Origin: Acidimicrobiales bacterium
GTDB lineage: Bacteria; Actinomycetota; Acidimicrobiia; Acidimicrobiales; RAAP-2
NCBI GenBank assembly: GCA_017883135.1
Contig: JADGOE010000030.1
Coordinates: forward strand, 1 to 36,317
Reading direction: 5' to 3'
Length of the DNA: 36,317 bases
Of this stretch, positions 17,301 through 25,864 are shown piece by piece. Under the pieces are notes generated by a model, which did not search any database, was not told the DNA's origin, and saw only the letters and a program-made list of their open reading frames with translations. Numbering within the stretch: position 1 is the first letter of the stretch; the number at the start of each line of letters is the position of its first letter. The position numbers were made by a program, and so were the translations under genes.

Positions 17301-18966
17301 GGTCGTACTGGACCAGGACGTCCCCCGCACTCAGGAGGGACGACATCGGCCCGAGGGAACTCCAGTCCATGGTGCCGTCCTGCAGCGGTGAGTCGAGGGC
17401 CTGCAGTAGGTCGGCGGTGGCCAGTGAACCCATGATCTGCTGCTCGTGGGTCACGAAGGGCCGGGTCATCAGGCCCGGATAGACGGTGTCGATGGTGTCC
17501 CCCCACCGGTAGGCAGCAAAGTTGTTGCCGGGCAGTGCGTACACCCGGGTGCCCGGGTGGGTGGTGGCCAATGCGGTCGCGGCCTGTCGCACGTAGGCCG
17601 GCGGCACCGCCGGTTGGGTGAAGCCGTTGGCGATGACCGCCCCGGTCCACAGGGGGGTGGACGCGGCTGCGATGGCTGCGACCGCAAACCCGCCGACGAC
17701 CAGGCCGGTCCGACGCACCCGGTAGCTGAGGGCGCTGATACCGGCACCGAGGAACATGGCCAGGCTGAGGATGATGACCGGAGACGCCCGGTCGGTGGAC
17801 CGCATGGCCAGACCGGCCGTGGTGTCCACCATGATCGCCTTGAGGACCGATCCGACGCCGGACGGATGGCCGTAGGGGTTGGGACCTACCGCCAACACCA
17901 TGCCCACGACGGTGATCAGCACGAAGTAGGAGCGGTACCGCCAGCGGGAGAAGAAGGCGGCGGCGAAGGCCAGCACCGGGACGACGAAGCTCAGGTCGAT
18001 CAGGCGGAGGTTCTGGGTGTACGCGACGGAGGCCTGCGTCCAACTCCCCACCCGGTCGGACCCGTAGAAGTACCAGTACCCGAGCCCACGGATGATCTCC
18101 GAGGCCAGCGATGCCCCGCTGGTGGCCGGTACCGTCTCGGTGTACTTGAGGACATTGACCCCGTAGGCGGCCTCGACCTGCAGCCCGATGGCCCACCACA
18201 GGGAGACCACGGCGGTGAGGCCTCCGATCTTCCACGCCACGCCCCAGGCTTGGCGCCAGGTCGACTCCTTGGCCACCAGCACCGAGTAGGGGAGCCACAG
18301 CGCCGGGGCGATGCCCACGTAGAGGATCGAACTGGCATTGATGCCACTGACCAGGGCCACCACCAGGGCGAAGAGCGCCGGGTACTTCCAACCCCCTCGC
18401 CGCAGCGCCAGGATCACGAAAGCGACCATCCAGGGCAGTCCCGCCCATGGCATCAAGATGACCGAGATCCGCCCCGTGTACTGCAGCACGTAGGGCGTGA
18501 ACATGAACCCGACGGCGGTGATGTAGCGGCCGGGTCCGGTCAGTCCGATGGTCCGGCACAGGTAGAGGGCACCGGCGCCCGCGGCGAACAACAGGGTGCC
18601 CATCCACAGCCGTTGCGCGACCCACAGGGGCACGTGGAGCTCGGCCAGCACCCAGTAGAACGGCCCCATGGGCAGCAGGTACCCGATGTTCTCGTGGGTG
18701 ACCGTGCCCAACCCGACGCTGGGATCCCACAGCGACACCGCTTGACGCAGGTAGCGGCCCGGATCGAGATACAGGTACGTCTTGGTGTCGTCGGTCACCG
18801 TCCCCGGGCGGGATGCCACCATCGGCAGGAAGGCGAGCAGGGCGAGTACCGAGTAGTCGACCACCGCCCGGAGCCGGCCGGCTTCCCGCAGGGGCGCGTG
18901 GGCGGATCCGTCCGGGCCCGAGGCCCGGCCCGGGGGCGCGACTGAGGAAGGTTGGGGATCCGACAC
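14398..18966 (-). CDS. aftD: AftD-like arabinofuranosyltransferase-family membrane protein (DUF3367)
   Basis: Very large GT-C membrane protein, 1522 aa. Mycobacterial AftD, about 1400 aa, adds alpha-arabinofuranose from decaprenyl-phosphate-arabinose to arabinan. Early landmarks fit the family: a first span at about 37-51, DDTKTYLYLDP (59-69, with the GT-C acidic residues) and HENIGYLLPMGPFYW (91-105). About ten further spans reach residue 480 or so. A long extracytoplasmic part holds two discoidin/carbohydrate-binding-like modules at about 735-860 and 970-1100. A late span (about 1318-1338) is followed by RRRRRRRPGRHG, a glutamate run, two more spans and WAWAGVVFLGADAVVEVVQR. The start is GTG 18966 (VSDPQP); the open frame to 19164 overlaps the divergent gene. 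Donor and acceptor in this organism are unknown. Confidence 0.82.
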   Translation of the reverse strand: MSDPQPSSVAPPGRASGPDGSAHAPLREAGRLRAVVDYSVLALLAFLPMVASRPGTVTDDTKTYLYLDPGRYLRQAVSLWDPSVGLGTVTHENIGYLLPMGPFYWVLAELHVPLWVAQRLWMGTLLFAAGAGALYLCRTIGLTGPGRYITAVGFMFTPYVLQYTGRISVILMPWAGLPWMVAFVILALRRGGWKYPALFALVVALVSGINASSILYVGIAPALWLPYSVLVAKESTWRQAWGVAWKIGGLTAVVSLWWAIGLQVEAAYGVNVLKYTETVPATSGASLASEIIRGLGYWYFYGSDRVGSWTQASVAYTQNLRLIDLSFVVPVLAFAAAFFSRWRYRSYFVLITVVGMVLAVGPNPYGHPSGVGSVLKAIMVDTTAGLAMRSTDRASPVIILSLAMFLGAGISALSYRVRRTGLVVGGFAVAAIAAASTPLWTGAVIANGFTQPAVPPAYVRQAATALATTHPGTRVYALPGNNFAAYRWGDTIDTVYPGLMTRPFVTHEQQIMGSLATADLLQALDSPLQDGTMDWSSLGPMSSLLSAGDVLVQYDQAYERYDVPIPQQVAADLAVTPPGLSDPVPYGTPRPNVPLIPHFDEATLTRPPNSTWPAPLVSYTVNNPRPIARAETTVAPLVVDGDGSGIVNAASVGLLQNNPTVLYAGTLDTHPALLKQTLTKPATLVVTDTNRKQGFRWNSLNENTGYTETATQPPNTLDPSDAPINLFPGAPADAQTTSVLAGVSSVTASSYGSSITYLPEDRPPAALDGSTQTPWLTDSFAQQLGQWWQVVLLKPITESSITLVQPQTGDPDRWITSATLTFDGGHPITVPLGPASRTPTGQGVTFPTRTFTTLRITVSGVAVADPRVPMGSRSSVGFAEVEIPGVSVNESIAMPEDLLRASGPSSLVDRVSLIMTRLRSSGTPPRADIETSLARTFWLPTQRTFSLTGAARISALIPDDQIDRLVGRPGSNHTGIVAYSQGRLPGDLRAGAIATVDGDPTTLWEPGFGVAHQAGQWLHYNLPRPITFDRVDLQVVADGQHSVPTRVTISTGSGKATVSLPPIADSHTPGAVVDVPVSFAPLRGESIQIEFDAVRVENTPNYRSKTPIAMPIGIAEVGIPGLRAAALPADIPTSCRGDLVTVDGGPLWISITGSTATALDRRALTVSLCGPDANGLALGPGQHTLRSAVGQISGFDIDQLALDSAPGGGPKPLASATALAAPPVAAAPTVRVDSSTPTTVHLSVTGMGSGAQAIPANLILGESINAGWMATVSGGAGLGHPVLIDGFANGWRLDPATMGGAVHGGAVSVVLRWEPQRRVDVALVISTVAIIGCLVLAFVPRRRRRRRPGRHGTTARAAGPVGAATVGVPLEEEEEKEAGIPERADSRAPTLVMPFRPEGPRAPIWVALLTGVLTGAVAGAIAAPVAGGAVGIATAVVLLVPRLRVVLGLIAIASIVAAGAYTAVHQGQFHLPADGAWPVSFGSAGKWAWAGVVFLGADAVVEVVQRRRSQRRTASGAVSEAR

Positions 18967-18977
18967 GAGTGATCGGT

Positions 18978-19008
18978 AGTGTAAACAACCGACGGGTCGG
19001 GATGTCAC
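18978..19008 (-). promoter_or_regulatory. Candidate promoter for the aftD-like gene
   Basis: Read on the minus strand, GTGACA (19003-19008) matches the -35 consensus at five of six positions. TACACT (18978-18983) fits the -10 pattern, with a 19-base spacer. Transcription would start only a few bases before GTG 18966, giving a near-leaderless mRNA. The site lies in the 91-bp gap shared with the divergent methyltransferase gene. Confidence 0.45.
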
Positions 19009-19057
19009 CACTCCTGGCCAGGTTGGCAACGCACGAGGCCAGGTACAGGGGAGCCAG

Positions 19058-19915
19058 ATGAGCGAGAGCAGTTCCGGAACAGGATCGTCGGGCGGTCCGG
19101 CCGTGGTCGGGCGGGAGCGGTCCGGCAAGCGTCTCACCGGGGAGCGACCCATGGAGGGCGTCACCCCCGACTCGCTGCTGGCACTCCACGCGGCCGGCTA
19201 CCGGACGGTCATCGAGCGACTGGGCAAGGGCACGATGCTCGACGTCGGCTGCGGACAGGGGTTCGAGTCGGCCCGGTTCCTCGCCGGCGACCGGGTGGTG
19301 ATCGGCGCCGACTACAGCGCCGACGCCGTGGAGGCCGCCCGCCACCGGTGGGGTCCCTCGGGGCTCCAGGTGGCCCAGATGAACGCGTTGTCCCTGGGGT
19401 TCGCCCAGGGCAGCTTCGACTGGGCGTGCTCGTCCCACCTGATCGAGCACTTCGACGATCCCGAAGGACACGTGAAGGAGCTGTCCCGGGTGCTGTCGGA
19501 CCAGGGCACCGCCTTCTTCCTCACCCCGAACGCCCCGGCCGACTTCGAGAATCCCTTCCATATCCACCTCTTCGAGCCTCCCGAGCTCCGCGACCTCCTC
19601 GGGCGGCACTTCCACGACGTCACCGTCCAGGGCCTCGATGCCGTGCCCCACGTGAAGGCCGACTTCACCGCCCGCCGAGTCAAGGCCAACAAGGTCCTCA
19701 AGCTCGATATCCTCGACTTGAGGCACCGGATTCCGCGGTCGTGGTACATCGGGATCTACACCCGAGCCCTCCCCCTGGCCTACAAGGTCATCGCCCGGGG
19801 CGACTCGGGGGGCATGACCGGCATCACCGCCGACGACTTCTTCGTCACCGACGATCTGGACCGCACCACCATGGTCCTCTTCGCCACCGCCTCGCGACCC
19901 CGTCGACCGGCCTGA
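19058..19915 (+). CDS. Class I SAM-dependent methyltransferase
   Basis: Cytoplasmic methyltransferase of the Methyltransf_11/UbiE-like type, 285 aa. After a disordered Ser/Gly-rich N-terminus, motif I is LDVGCGQGFE (61-70) and the acidic end of beta-2 is GADYS (83-87). Motif IV is SSHLIEHFDDPEGHVKELSR (about 126-145). Then come FFLTPNAPADFENPFHIHLF and a C-terminal segment whose target cannot be named. ATG 19058 is preceded by AGGGGAG about 4-5 bases away. The gene diverges from the aftD-like gene and runs 12 bases ahead of coaE. The neighbourhood suggests methylation of a glycan or lipid carrier. In M. tuberculosis a methyltransferase gene (Rv0224c) also lies in the same broad region as aftD (Rv0236c), which is suggestive only. 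Confidence 0.8.
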   Translation: MSESSSGTGSSGGPAVVGRERSGKRLTGERPMEGVTPDSLLALHAAGYRTVIERLGKGTMLDVGCGQGFESARFLAGDRVVIGADYSADAVEAARHRWGPSGLQVAQMNALSLGFAQGSFDWACSSHLIEHFDDPEGHVKELSRVLSDQGTAFFLTPNAPADFENPFHIHLFEPPELRDLLGRHFHDVTVQGLDAVPHVKADFTARRVKANKVLKLDILDLRHRIPRSWYIGIYTRALPLAYKVIARGDSGGMTGITADDFFVTDDLDRTTMVLFATASRPRRPA

Positions 19916-19927
19916 CCCGCCGCCAGG

Positions 19928-20569
19928 GTGCTCACCATCGGGCTCACCGGAGGGATCGGTGCGGGCAAGTCGACCGTGGCCGACCTGTTGGTCGACCACG
20001 GGGCGGTACTGGTCGATGCCGACCTCATCGCCCGCGAGGTGGTGGCTCCGGGCGGCCCCGCCTATCAACCGCTGATCGACCGGTTCGGTTTCGGCATCGT
20101 GGAGGCGGGGGGGAGGCTGGACCGGGCGCGCATCGCCGAACTGGTCTTCGGGCACCCCGAGGCGCTGGCCGACCTCAACGCCATCACCCATCCGGCCATC
20201 GGCGTGGAGATGATCGGGCGCAAGGACCGCTACGCAGGCACCGACGAGATCGTGGTCCTCGACATCCCGCTCCTCAAGGAAGTCCACCGCGAGATGCTCG
20301 ACCTGGCTGCCGTGGTGGTGGTCGACACACCGACCGACCTGGCCCTGCATCGCCTGGTCGAGTTCCGGCACATGCCCGAGGCCGATGCGCGCGCCCGCAT
20401 CGAGTCACAGCCGGACCGCCGGGCACGCCTGGCCGGCGCTGACCTGATCGTCGACAACTCGGGGGACGAAGCGCACCTCCGAGGCGAGGTGGAACGGGTG
20501 TGGGAGGCACTGGTCGAACTCCGCGGGCAGGGTGACGCCCGAGCCGGGGTCCCGCACCCCGAAGGCTGA
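19928..20569 (+). CDS. coaE: Dephospho-CoA kinase
   Basis: Last enzyme of coenzyme A synthesis: phosphorylates the 3'-hydroxyl of dephospho-CoA with ATP. The protein is 213 aa, normal for the family. The P-loop is [12 protein letters not shown] (5-16), followed by [10 protein letters not shown] (29-38) with the conserved [10 protein letters not shown] lies mid-protein. The CoA-binding/lid part contains [20 protein letters not shown] and ends ADLIVDNSG, all typical. GTG 19928 follows the methyltransferase stop by 12 bases, so the two are probably co-transcribed. In mycobacteria coaE sits next to rpsA and near uvrB; here uvrB follows but rpsA is 18 kb upstream. Confidence 0.95.
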   Translation: MLTIGLTGGIGAGKSTVADLLVDHGAVLVDADLIAREVVAPGGPAYQPLIDRFGFGIVEAGGRLDRARIAELVFGHPEALADLNAITHPAIGVEMIGRKDRYAGTDEIVVLDIPLLKEVHREMLDLAAVVVVDTPTDLALHRLVEFRHMPEADARARIESQPDRRARLAGADLIVDNSGDEAHLRGEVERVWEALVELRGQGDARAGVPHPEG

Positions 20570-20609
20570 CCGCCCCCCACTGCCTGGCTCCGGCGACACA
20601 CCCGGCCGG

Positions 20610-20615
20610 TACCAT
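20610..20615 (+). promoter_or_regulatory. Candidate -10 box (TACCAT), leaderless start for uvrB
   Basis: TACCAT ends 7 bases before GTG 20623, the same geometry as at 7873-7878. The AGGAG at 20618-20622 abuts the start codon and is too close to act as a normal Shine-Dalgarno, which supports a leaderless reading. No LexA-type GAAC-N4-GTTC box is visible nearby. Confidence 0.45.
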
Positions 20616-20622
20616 CACAGGA

Positions 20623-22770
20623 GTGTCCACGTTCGAGGTCGTCTCGCCCTTCCGCCCGGCGGGGGACCAGCCCCAGGCGATCGCCGGCCTGGTGGAGGGT
20701 CTCGAACGTGGCGACCGGTACCAGACTCTTCTGGGCATCACCGGCTCGGGGAAGACAGCCACCATCGCCTGGACCATCGAGGCGGTGCAGCGCCCGACCC
20801 TGATCATCGAGCCCAACAAGTCGCTGGCAGCCCAGTTGGCGGCCGAGCTGAAGGAGTTCTTCCCGCACAACCGGGTCGAGTACTTCGTCTCCTACTACGA
20901 CTACTACCAGCCCGAGGCGTACGTGCCGTCGTCGGACACCTACATCGAGAAGGACTCGTCGATCAACGACGAGATCGACCGTCTGCGCCACGCGTCGACG
21001 TCCTCCCTGCTGCTGCGGCCCGACACCATCGTGGTCGCCTCGGTCTCGTGCATCTACGGGCTGGGCTCACCCGACGAGTACCGCGACCGGATCGTGGCCC
21101 TGCGCCCGGGCGACGTCCACGATCAGCGGTCCCTCCTCCGGCGCCTGGTGGACCTCCAGTACTCCCGCAATGACACCACGCTGCTCCGGGGGCAGTTCCG
21201 GGCGCACGGGGACACCGTCGAGATCCACGCCGCCTACGAGAGTAGTGCGGTCCGGATCGAATTCTTCGGTGACACCGTGGAGCGGATCCGGCCTTTCGAC
21301 GTGATGACCGGTGAGATCGGCGACGATCTCGAGGAGCTGGTGGTCTTCGCGAACACCCACTACGGCACCGGCGACGAGCGGATGCGCAGGGCCATCGTCG
21401 GTATCGAGAGCGAGCTGCGCAGCCGTCTGATCGAGTTGAACGACGCCGGCAAGCTGCTGGAGGCCCAGCGTCTCCGGATGCGCACCGAGTACGACCTCGA
21501 GATGCTGGCCGAAACCGGTGTCTGCGGGGGCGTGGAGAACTACAGCCGGCATCTCGACGGACGGGCCCCCGGCGAGGCACCCTTCACCCTGCTCGACTTC
21601 TTCCCCAAGGAGTTCCTGGTGGTGCTGGACGAGAGCCACGTAGCCGTGCCCCAGCTCCGAGGCCAGTTCGCGGGTGATCGGTCACGAAAGGAGACCCTGG
21701 TCGACCACGGCTTCCGCCTGCCCTCGGCCATGGACAACCGGCCGCTCCGGTTCGAGGAGTTCATCGAGCGGACCGGTCAGGTGATCCTGCTGTCGGCCAC
21801 CCCGGGCCCTTGGGAGCTCGAGCACAGCTCCAACATCGTCGAGCAGGTGATCCGGCCCACCGGGCTGGTCGACCCCGAAGTGGACATCCGACCCACCACC
21901 GGGCAGATCGACGACCTCCGCGAGCGGATCGACGCAACCGTCGCCGCCGGCTACCGGGTGCTGGTCACCACCCTGACGAAGAAGATGGCCGAGGACCTGA
22001 CCGAGTATCTCGCCGAGCAGGGGGTACGCGTCCAGTACCTGCACTCCGACGTCGACACCATGGCCCGCATCGAACTGCTGCGGGAGCTTCGGTTGGGGGT
22101 CTTCGACGTCCTGGTCGGGATCAACCTCCTCCGCGAGGGGCTCGACCTCCCCGAGGTGGCACTGGTGGCCATCCTCGACGCCGACAAGGAGGGGTTCCTC
22201 CGGTCGGCCTCCTCACTGATCCAGACCATGGGTCGGGCGGCCCGCAACGTCAACGGGCGGGTCGTCATGTACGCAGACCGCGTCACCGACTCGATGACCA
22301 CGGCCATCGGCGAGACCCAACGCCGACGGGCCCGCCAGATCGCCTACAACCAGGCCCACGGCATCGATCCCCGCACCATCACCAAGTCGGTCACCGACAT
22401 CCTCGAACGGGTGCGGGGCGGCTCCTTCGGGCCGGGCGGGTCGGCCCGCCCGGCCGGAACCGCGTCGGGAGCCAAGGCCCGGACCGGGTCGGGTCGAGGC
22501 CAACGAGGTCGGACCGGTGGGGTCGACCCGCGCGCGGTGGCAGCCGAGATGGCCCATGCCCTCGGCCCCGATGCCGACGAGCTGTCCAGCCTGATCCACC
22601 GGCTCGACGCCGAGATGGTCAAGGCCGCCGAGGAGCTGCGGTTCGAAGAGGCAGCCCTGATCCGCGACGAGATCTCCGAGCTCCGGTCGCTGCTCGTCCG
22701 CGACCCCGTGGACGGGTCGGCCGTGCTCCCCGGCGAGACCGCCGACATCGAGGTCCCCGTCCCGCAGTGA
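20623..22770 (+). CDS. uvrB: Excinuclease ABC subunit B
   Basis: DNA damage-verifying helicase-like subunit of nucleotide excision repair, 715 aa. Walker A is GITGSGKT (38-45). The damage-probing beta-hairpin region is [20 protein letters not shown] (87-106). The DEAD-like box is LDESHV (about 335), and later helicase motifs include [13 protein letters not shown] (about 499) and QTMGRAARN (about 534). The C-terminal UVR motif, which binds UvrC, is [20 protein letters not shown] (about 668-687). The protein is some 40 residues longer than usual because of a Gly/Ser/Arg/Ala-rich linker at about 600-636, which contains a DNA palindrome. The start is GTG 20623. uvrA follows closely, so the two repair subunits are probably co-expressed. 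Confidence 0.97.
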   Translation: MSTFEVVSPFRPAGDQPQAIAGLVEGLERGDRYQTLLGITGSGKTATIAWTIEAVQRPTLIIEPNKSLAAQLAAELKEFFPHNRVEYFVSYYDYYQPEAYVPSSDTYIEKDSSINDEIDRLRHASTSSLLLRPDTIVVASVSCIYGLGSPDEYRDRIVALRPGDVHDQRSLLRRLVDLQYSRNDTTLLRGQFRAHGDTVEIHAAYESSAVRIEFFGDTVERIRPFDVMTGEIGDDLEELVVFANTHYGTGDERMRRAIVGIESELRSRLIELNDAGKLLEAQRLRMRTEYDLEMLAETGVCGGVENYSRHLDGRAPGEAPFTLLDFFPKEFLVVLDESHVAVPQLRGQFAGDRSRKETLVDHGFRLPSAMDNRPLRFEEFIERTGQVILLSATPGPWELEHSSNIVEQVIRPTGLVDPEVDIRPTTGQIDDLRERIDATVAAGYRVLVTTLTKKMAEDLTEYLAEQGVRVQYLHSDVDTMARIELLRELRLGVFDVLVGINLLREGLDLPEVALVAILDADKEGFLRSASSLIQTMGRAARNVNGRVVMYADRVTDSMTTAIGETQRRRARQIAYNQAHGIDPRTITKSVTDILERVRGGSFGPGGSARPAGTASGAKARTGSGRGQRGRTGGVDPRAVAAEMAHALGPDADELSSLIHRLDAEMVKAAEELRFEEAALIRDEISELRSLLVRDPVDGSAVLPGETADIEVPVPQ
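22430..22455. repeat. Perfect 11-bp inverted repeat inside the uvrB linker
   Basis: GGCCGGGCGGG (22430-22440) and CCCGCCCGGCC (22445-22455) are exact reverse complements around TCGG. They encode part of the low-complexity linker before the UVR motif of UvrB. The base composition resembles the palindrome at 10379-10407. Confidence 0.85.
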
Positions 22771-22809
22771 CCGCCGGAGGTGTCCTCTCCCACCGGTATC
22801 CTCACCGCC

Positions 22810-25782
22810 ATGGCTGATCGACTGATTGTCCGGGGGGCGCGTGAGCACAACCTCCAGGATGTCTCCCTCGACCTGCCGCGCGATCGCCTGATCGTCTTCA
22901 CCGGGCTCTCGGGTTCGGGCAAGTCTTCGCTGGCATTCGACACCATCTACGCCGAGGGCCAGCGCCGCTACGTGGAGTCGTTGTCGGCCTATGCCCGCCA
23001 ATTCCTCGGGCAGATGGACAAGCCCGACGTCGACTTCATCGAGGGCCTGTCGCCTGCCATCTCCATCGATCAGAAGTCGGCGTCACGTAATCCGCGCTCC
23101 ACGGTGGGAACGGTCACCGAGGTCTACGACTACCTCCGGTTGCTCTACGCGCGGATCGGTAAGCCCCACTGCCCCGACTGCGGGCGACCGGTGGCCCGCC
23201 AGAGTCCCCAGCAGATCGTCGACCGGATTCTCGCCATGGACGAGGGAACCCGGTTTTTGGTGCTAGCGCCGGTGGTCCGTGGACGCAAGGGCGAGTACAA
23301 TGGCCTGCTGGACGACCTGGCCAAGCAGGGGTTCGCCCGGGCCCGCGTCGACGGCATCACGGTGGAGCTCGCCGACCGGGGCGGTCTGGACCTGGTCCGC
23401 TACGAGCAACACACCATCGAAGTGGTGGTCGACCGCCTGGTGCGCCGCGACGACATCCGCCGTCGGCTCACCGAGTCGTTGGAGACGGCGCTCTCCCTGG
23501 CCGAGGGTGTTGCGGAGATCGTGGTGGTCGACGCCGACGGCTCCGAGGAAGAGGCCATCACCTTCAGCCAGCATCTGGCCTGCACCCACTGCGGGATCAG
23601 CTTCGAGGACCCATCGCCCCGGAACTTCTCCTTCAACTCGCCCTATGGCGCCTGTCCGGTATGCACCGGGCTCGGTACACGGTTCGAGGTCGATGCCGAA
23701 CTGGTGGTCCCCGATCGGACCAAGTCGCTGGCCAATGGCGCCCTGGCGCCCTGGTCGGGTGCCCGCAGCGAGTACTTCTCGCGGCTGCTGGTCGCCGTGG
23801 CCGAGCTGGGCGGATTCTCGATCGACGACCCGTGGGACAACCTCCGCAAGGCGGACAAGAAGATGGTCCTGTACGGGGCGGGTGACAGACAGGTCCATCT
23901 CAAGTACCGGAACCGCTTCGGCCGGCAGCGGTCGTTCCACTCCCTCTACGAGGGCATCGTGCCCTGGTTGCAGCGGCGGCACTCCGAGGCGGAGTCGGAC
24001 TTCCTGCGGGACAACCTCGAGGGCTTTCTGCGGGAGGTGCCCTGCCCCGACTGTGGAGGGGCCCGGCTTCGGCCGCAGTCGCTGGCCGTCACCGTGGGCG
24101 GGTTCTCCATCTTTGCGCTGTGCTCGCTGCCCATCGGAGACGCGGTGGACGTGGTGGCCTCCCTCGACCTCTCCGATCGGGACCATCTGATCGCTGACAG
24201 GGTGTTCCGCGAGGTGCGCGAGCGGATGCAGTTCCTCTTGGACGTTGGGCTCGACTATCTGACCCTGGCCCGATCCGCTGCGACACTGTCGGGCGGCGAG
24301 GCCCAGCGGATCCGCCTGGCGAGCCAGATCGGCAGCGGCCTGGTCGGCGTCCTCTACGTGCTGGACGAACCGTCGATCGGACTGCACCAACGGGACAACC
24401 AACGCCTCATCGGAACCTTGAAGCGCCTTCGCGACCTGGGCAACACGGTCATCGTGGTCGAGCACGACGAGGAGACCATCCGCATAGCCGACCACGTGGT
24501 CGACGTGGGGCCTGGGGCAGGGGAGCACGGTGGCCGCATCGTCCACTCCGGCCCGGTGACCGGCCCGGGTGGCCTCGAGTCGAACCCGGACTCCCTCACC
24601 GGCATGTACCTCTCGGGAACACGGTCCATTCCCGTCCCCGCCGTCCGCCGGCCCGGCAGCGGTGAAGCGCTGACCATCGAAGGTGCCGGTGAGCACAACC
24701 TGAAGGACGTGAGCGTCGCCTTTCCGCTCGGGCGGTTGGTGGCGGTGACCGGGGTCTCCGGTTCGGGGAAGTCGACGCTGGTGAACGACATCCTGCTGCG
24801 CTCGCTGGCCAAGCAGGTCCACCGGGCCAAGACCCTCCCCGGGCTGCACCGCACCATCACCGGGGTGTCCCAGATCGACAAGGTGGTCGAGGTGGATCAG
24901 GCGCCGATCGGTCGCACGCCGCGTTCGAACCCTGCGACCTACACCGGGGTGTTCGATCACATCCGCAGGCTGTTCAGCCAGACCTCGGAAGCCAAGGTGC
25001 GGGGCTACCTGCCCGGTCGGTTCTCGTTCAACGTGAAGGGTGGCCGGTGCGACGCGTGCTCGGGGGACGGCACACTGCGCATCGAGATGCACTTCCTTCC
25101 GGACATCTACGTTCCGTGCGAGATCTGCCAAGGGGCCCGCTACAACCGCGACACGTTGGAGGTGACCTTTCGCGGCAAGACCATCGCCGAGGTGCTCGAG
25201 CTGTCGTGCGAGGAGGCCCTCGGGTTCTTCGCCAACCAACCCCCGATCGCCCGGCACCTGCAGACCCTGGTCGATGTGGGCCTTGGCTACATCCGCCTCG
25301 GGCAGCCTGCCCCCACCCTGTCCGGTGGCGAGGCGCAGCGGGTCAAGCTGGCATCGGAGTTGAGCCGTCGCTCGACCGGTCACACCCTCTATGTGCTCGA
25401 CGAACCGACCACCGGCCTCCACTTCGATGACGTCCGCAAGCTGCTCGACGTGCTCAATCGTCTCGTCGACCAGGGCAACACGGTGATCGTCATCGAGCAC
25501 AACCTCGACGTCGTCAAGAGCGCGGATTGGATCGTCGACATGGGACCCGAAGGGGGCGACCGAGGCGGGACGGTTGTGGCCGAGGGCACGCCCGAGGACG
25601 TGGCCGTGGTGGTCACCAGCTACACCGGCGCGGTACTGGCCCCACTGCTGGGCCTCGCCCGCTCCGGGCCGGACGCCAGGGGAGACTCCGACGATCCGGT
25701 GAGACCTCGGGCCAAGCCCAAGCCGAAGGCCACGGCCAAGCCGAAGGCCACGCCTCGTGCGCGGACGAAGATCCCGGGGTAG
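22810..25782 (+). CDS. uvrA: Excinuclease ABC subunit A
   Basis: Dimeric ABC-type ATPase that finds DNA lesions and loads UvrB, 990 aa. It begins [16 protein letters not shown], the standard N-terminus. Walker A motifs are GLSGSGKSS and GVSGSGKST. Both signatures are LSGGEAQR. The zinc modules show CTHC...CPVC and CDAC...CEIC, the second being the damage-contacting one. The N-terminal CPDCGRPV and middle [12 protein letters not shown] pairs are also present. The tail (about 965-990) is rich in Lys/Pro/Ala, with a repeated KPKAT unit, and may add non-specific DNA affinity. I prefer ATG 22810 to GTG 22780 because the conserved sequence starts there. It ends convergent with nadA. Confidence 0.97.
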   Translation: MADRLIVRGAREHNLQDVSLDLPRDRLIVFTGLSGSGKSSLAFDTIYAEGQRRYVESLSAYARQFLGQMDKPDVDFIEGLSPAISIDQKSASRNPRSTVGTVTEVYDYLRLLYARIGKPHCPDCGRPVARQSPQQIVDRILAMDEGTRFLVLAPVVRGRKGEYNGLLDDLAKQGFARARVDGITVELADRGGLDLVRYEQHTIEVVVDRLVRRDDIRRRLTESLETALSLAEGVAEIVVVDADGSEEEAITFSQHLACTHCGISFEDPSPRNFSFNSPYGACPVCTGLGTRFEVDAELVVPDRTKSLANGALAPWSGARSEYFSRLLVAVAELGGFSIDDPWDNLRKADKKMVLYGAGDRQVHLKYRNRFGRQRSFHSLYEGIVPWLQRRHSEAESDFLRDNLEGFLREVPCPDCGGARLRPQSLAVTVGGFSIFALCSLPIGDAVDVVASLDLSDRDHLIADRVFREVRERMQFLLDVGLDYLTLARSAATLSGGEAQRIRLASQIGSGLVGVLYVLDEPSIGLHQRDNQRLIGTLKRLRDLGNTVIVVEHDEETIRIADHVVDVGPGAGEHGGRIVHSGPVTGPGGLESNPDSLTGMYLSGTRSIPVPAVRRPGSGEALTIEGAGEHNLKDVSVAFPLGRLVAVTGVSGSGKSTLVNDILLRSLAKQVHRAKTLPGLHRTITGVSQIDKVVEVDQAPIGRTPRSNPATYTGVFDHIRRLFSQTSEAKVRGYLPGRFSFNVKGGRCDACSGDGTLRIEMHFLPDIYVPCEICQGARYNRDTLEVTFRGKTIAEVLELSCEEALGFFANQPPIARHLQTLVDVGLGYIRLGQPAPTLSGGEAQRVKLASELSRRSTGHTLYVLDEPTTGLHFDDVRKLLDVLNRLVDQGNTVIVIEHNLDVVKSADWIVDMGPEGGDRGGTVVAEGTPEDVAVVVTSYTGAVLAPLLGLARSGPDARGDSDDPVRPRAKPKPKATAKPKATPRARTKIPG
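25720..25752 (+). repeat. Direct repeat encoding the Lys-rich UvrA tail
   Basis: AAGCCGAAGGCCACG occurs at 25720-25734 and 25738-25752, a period of 18 bases. It produces the [11 protein letters not shown] segment at the C-terminus of UvrA. Confidence 0.85.
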
Positions 25783-25820
25783 CCGAGCAGCGGGTGCTGC
25801 CCGCATTCCGACCTTCGTTC

Positions 25821-25863
25821 CCGCCGGCGGCGGACTCGCTGCCGGCGGACCGGACCGGTCCGG
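25821..25863. terminator. Hairpins between convergent uvrA and nadA
   Basis: CCGCCGGC (25821-25828) pairs perfectly with GCCGGCGG (25841-25848) around a 12-base loop. Right after it is the 14-bp perfect palindrome CCGGACCGGTCCGG (25850-25863), ending one base before the nadA stop. A smaller GCAGC/GCTGC stem lies near 25787-25800. No T-tract is present. This is probably the two-way termination region for the convergent genes. Confidence 0.5.
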
Positions 25864-25864
25864 C

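Noticed and set aside
16769-20371. 1200-codon minus-strand open frame
   Set aside because: It runs antisense to coaE and the methyltransferase and out of frame through the aftD-like gene, with no recognisable motif.
22780-22809. GTG 22780 as the uvrA start
   Set aside because: It would add ten residues not found in UvrA, and the GGAGG sits on the codon itself. ATG 22810 gives the conserved [14 protein letters not shown] start.
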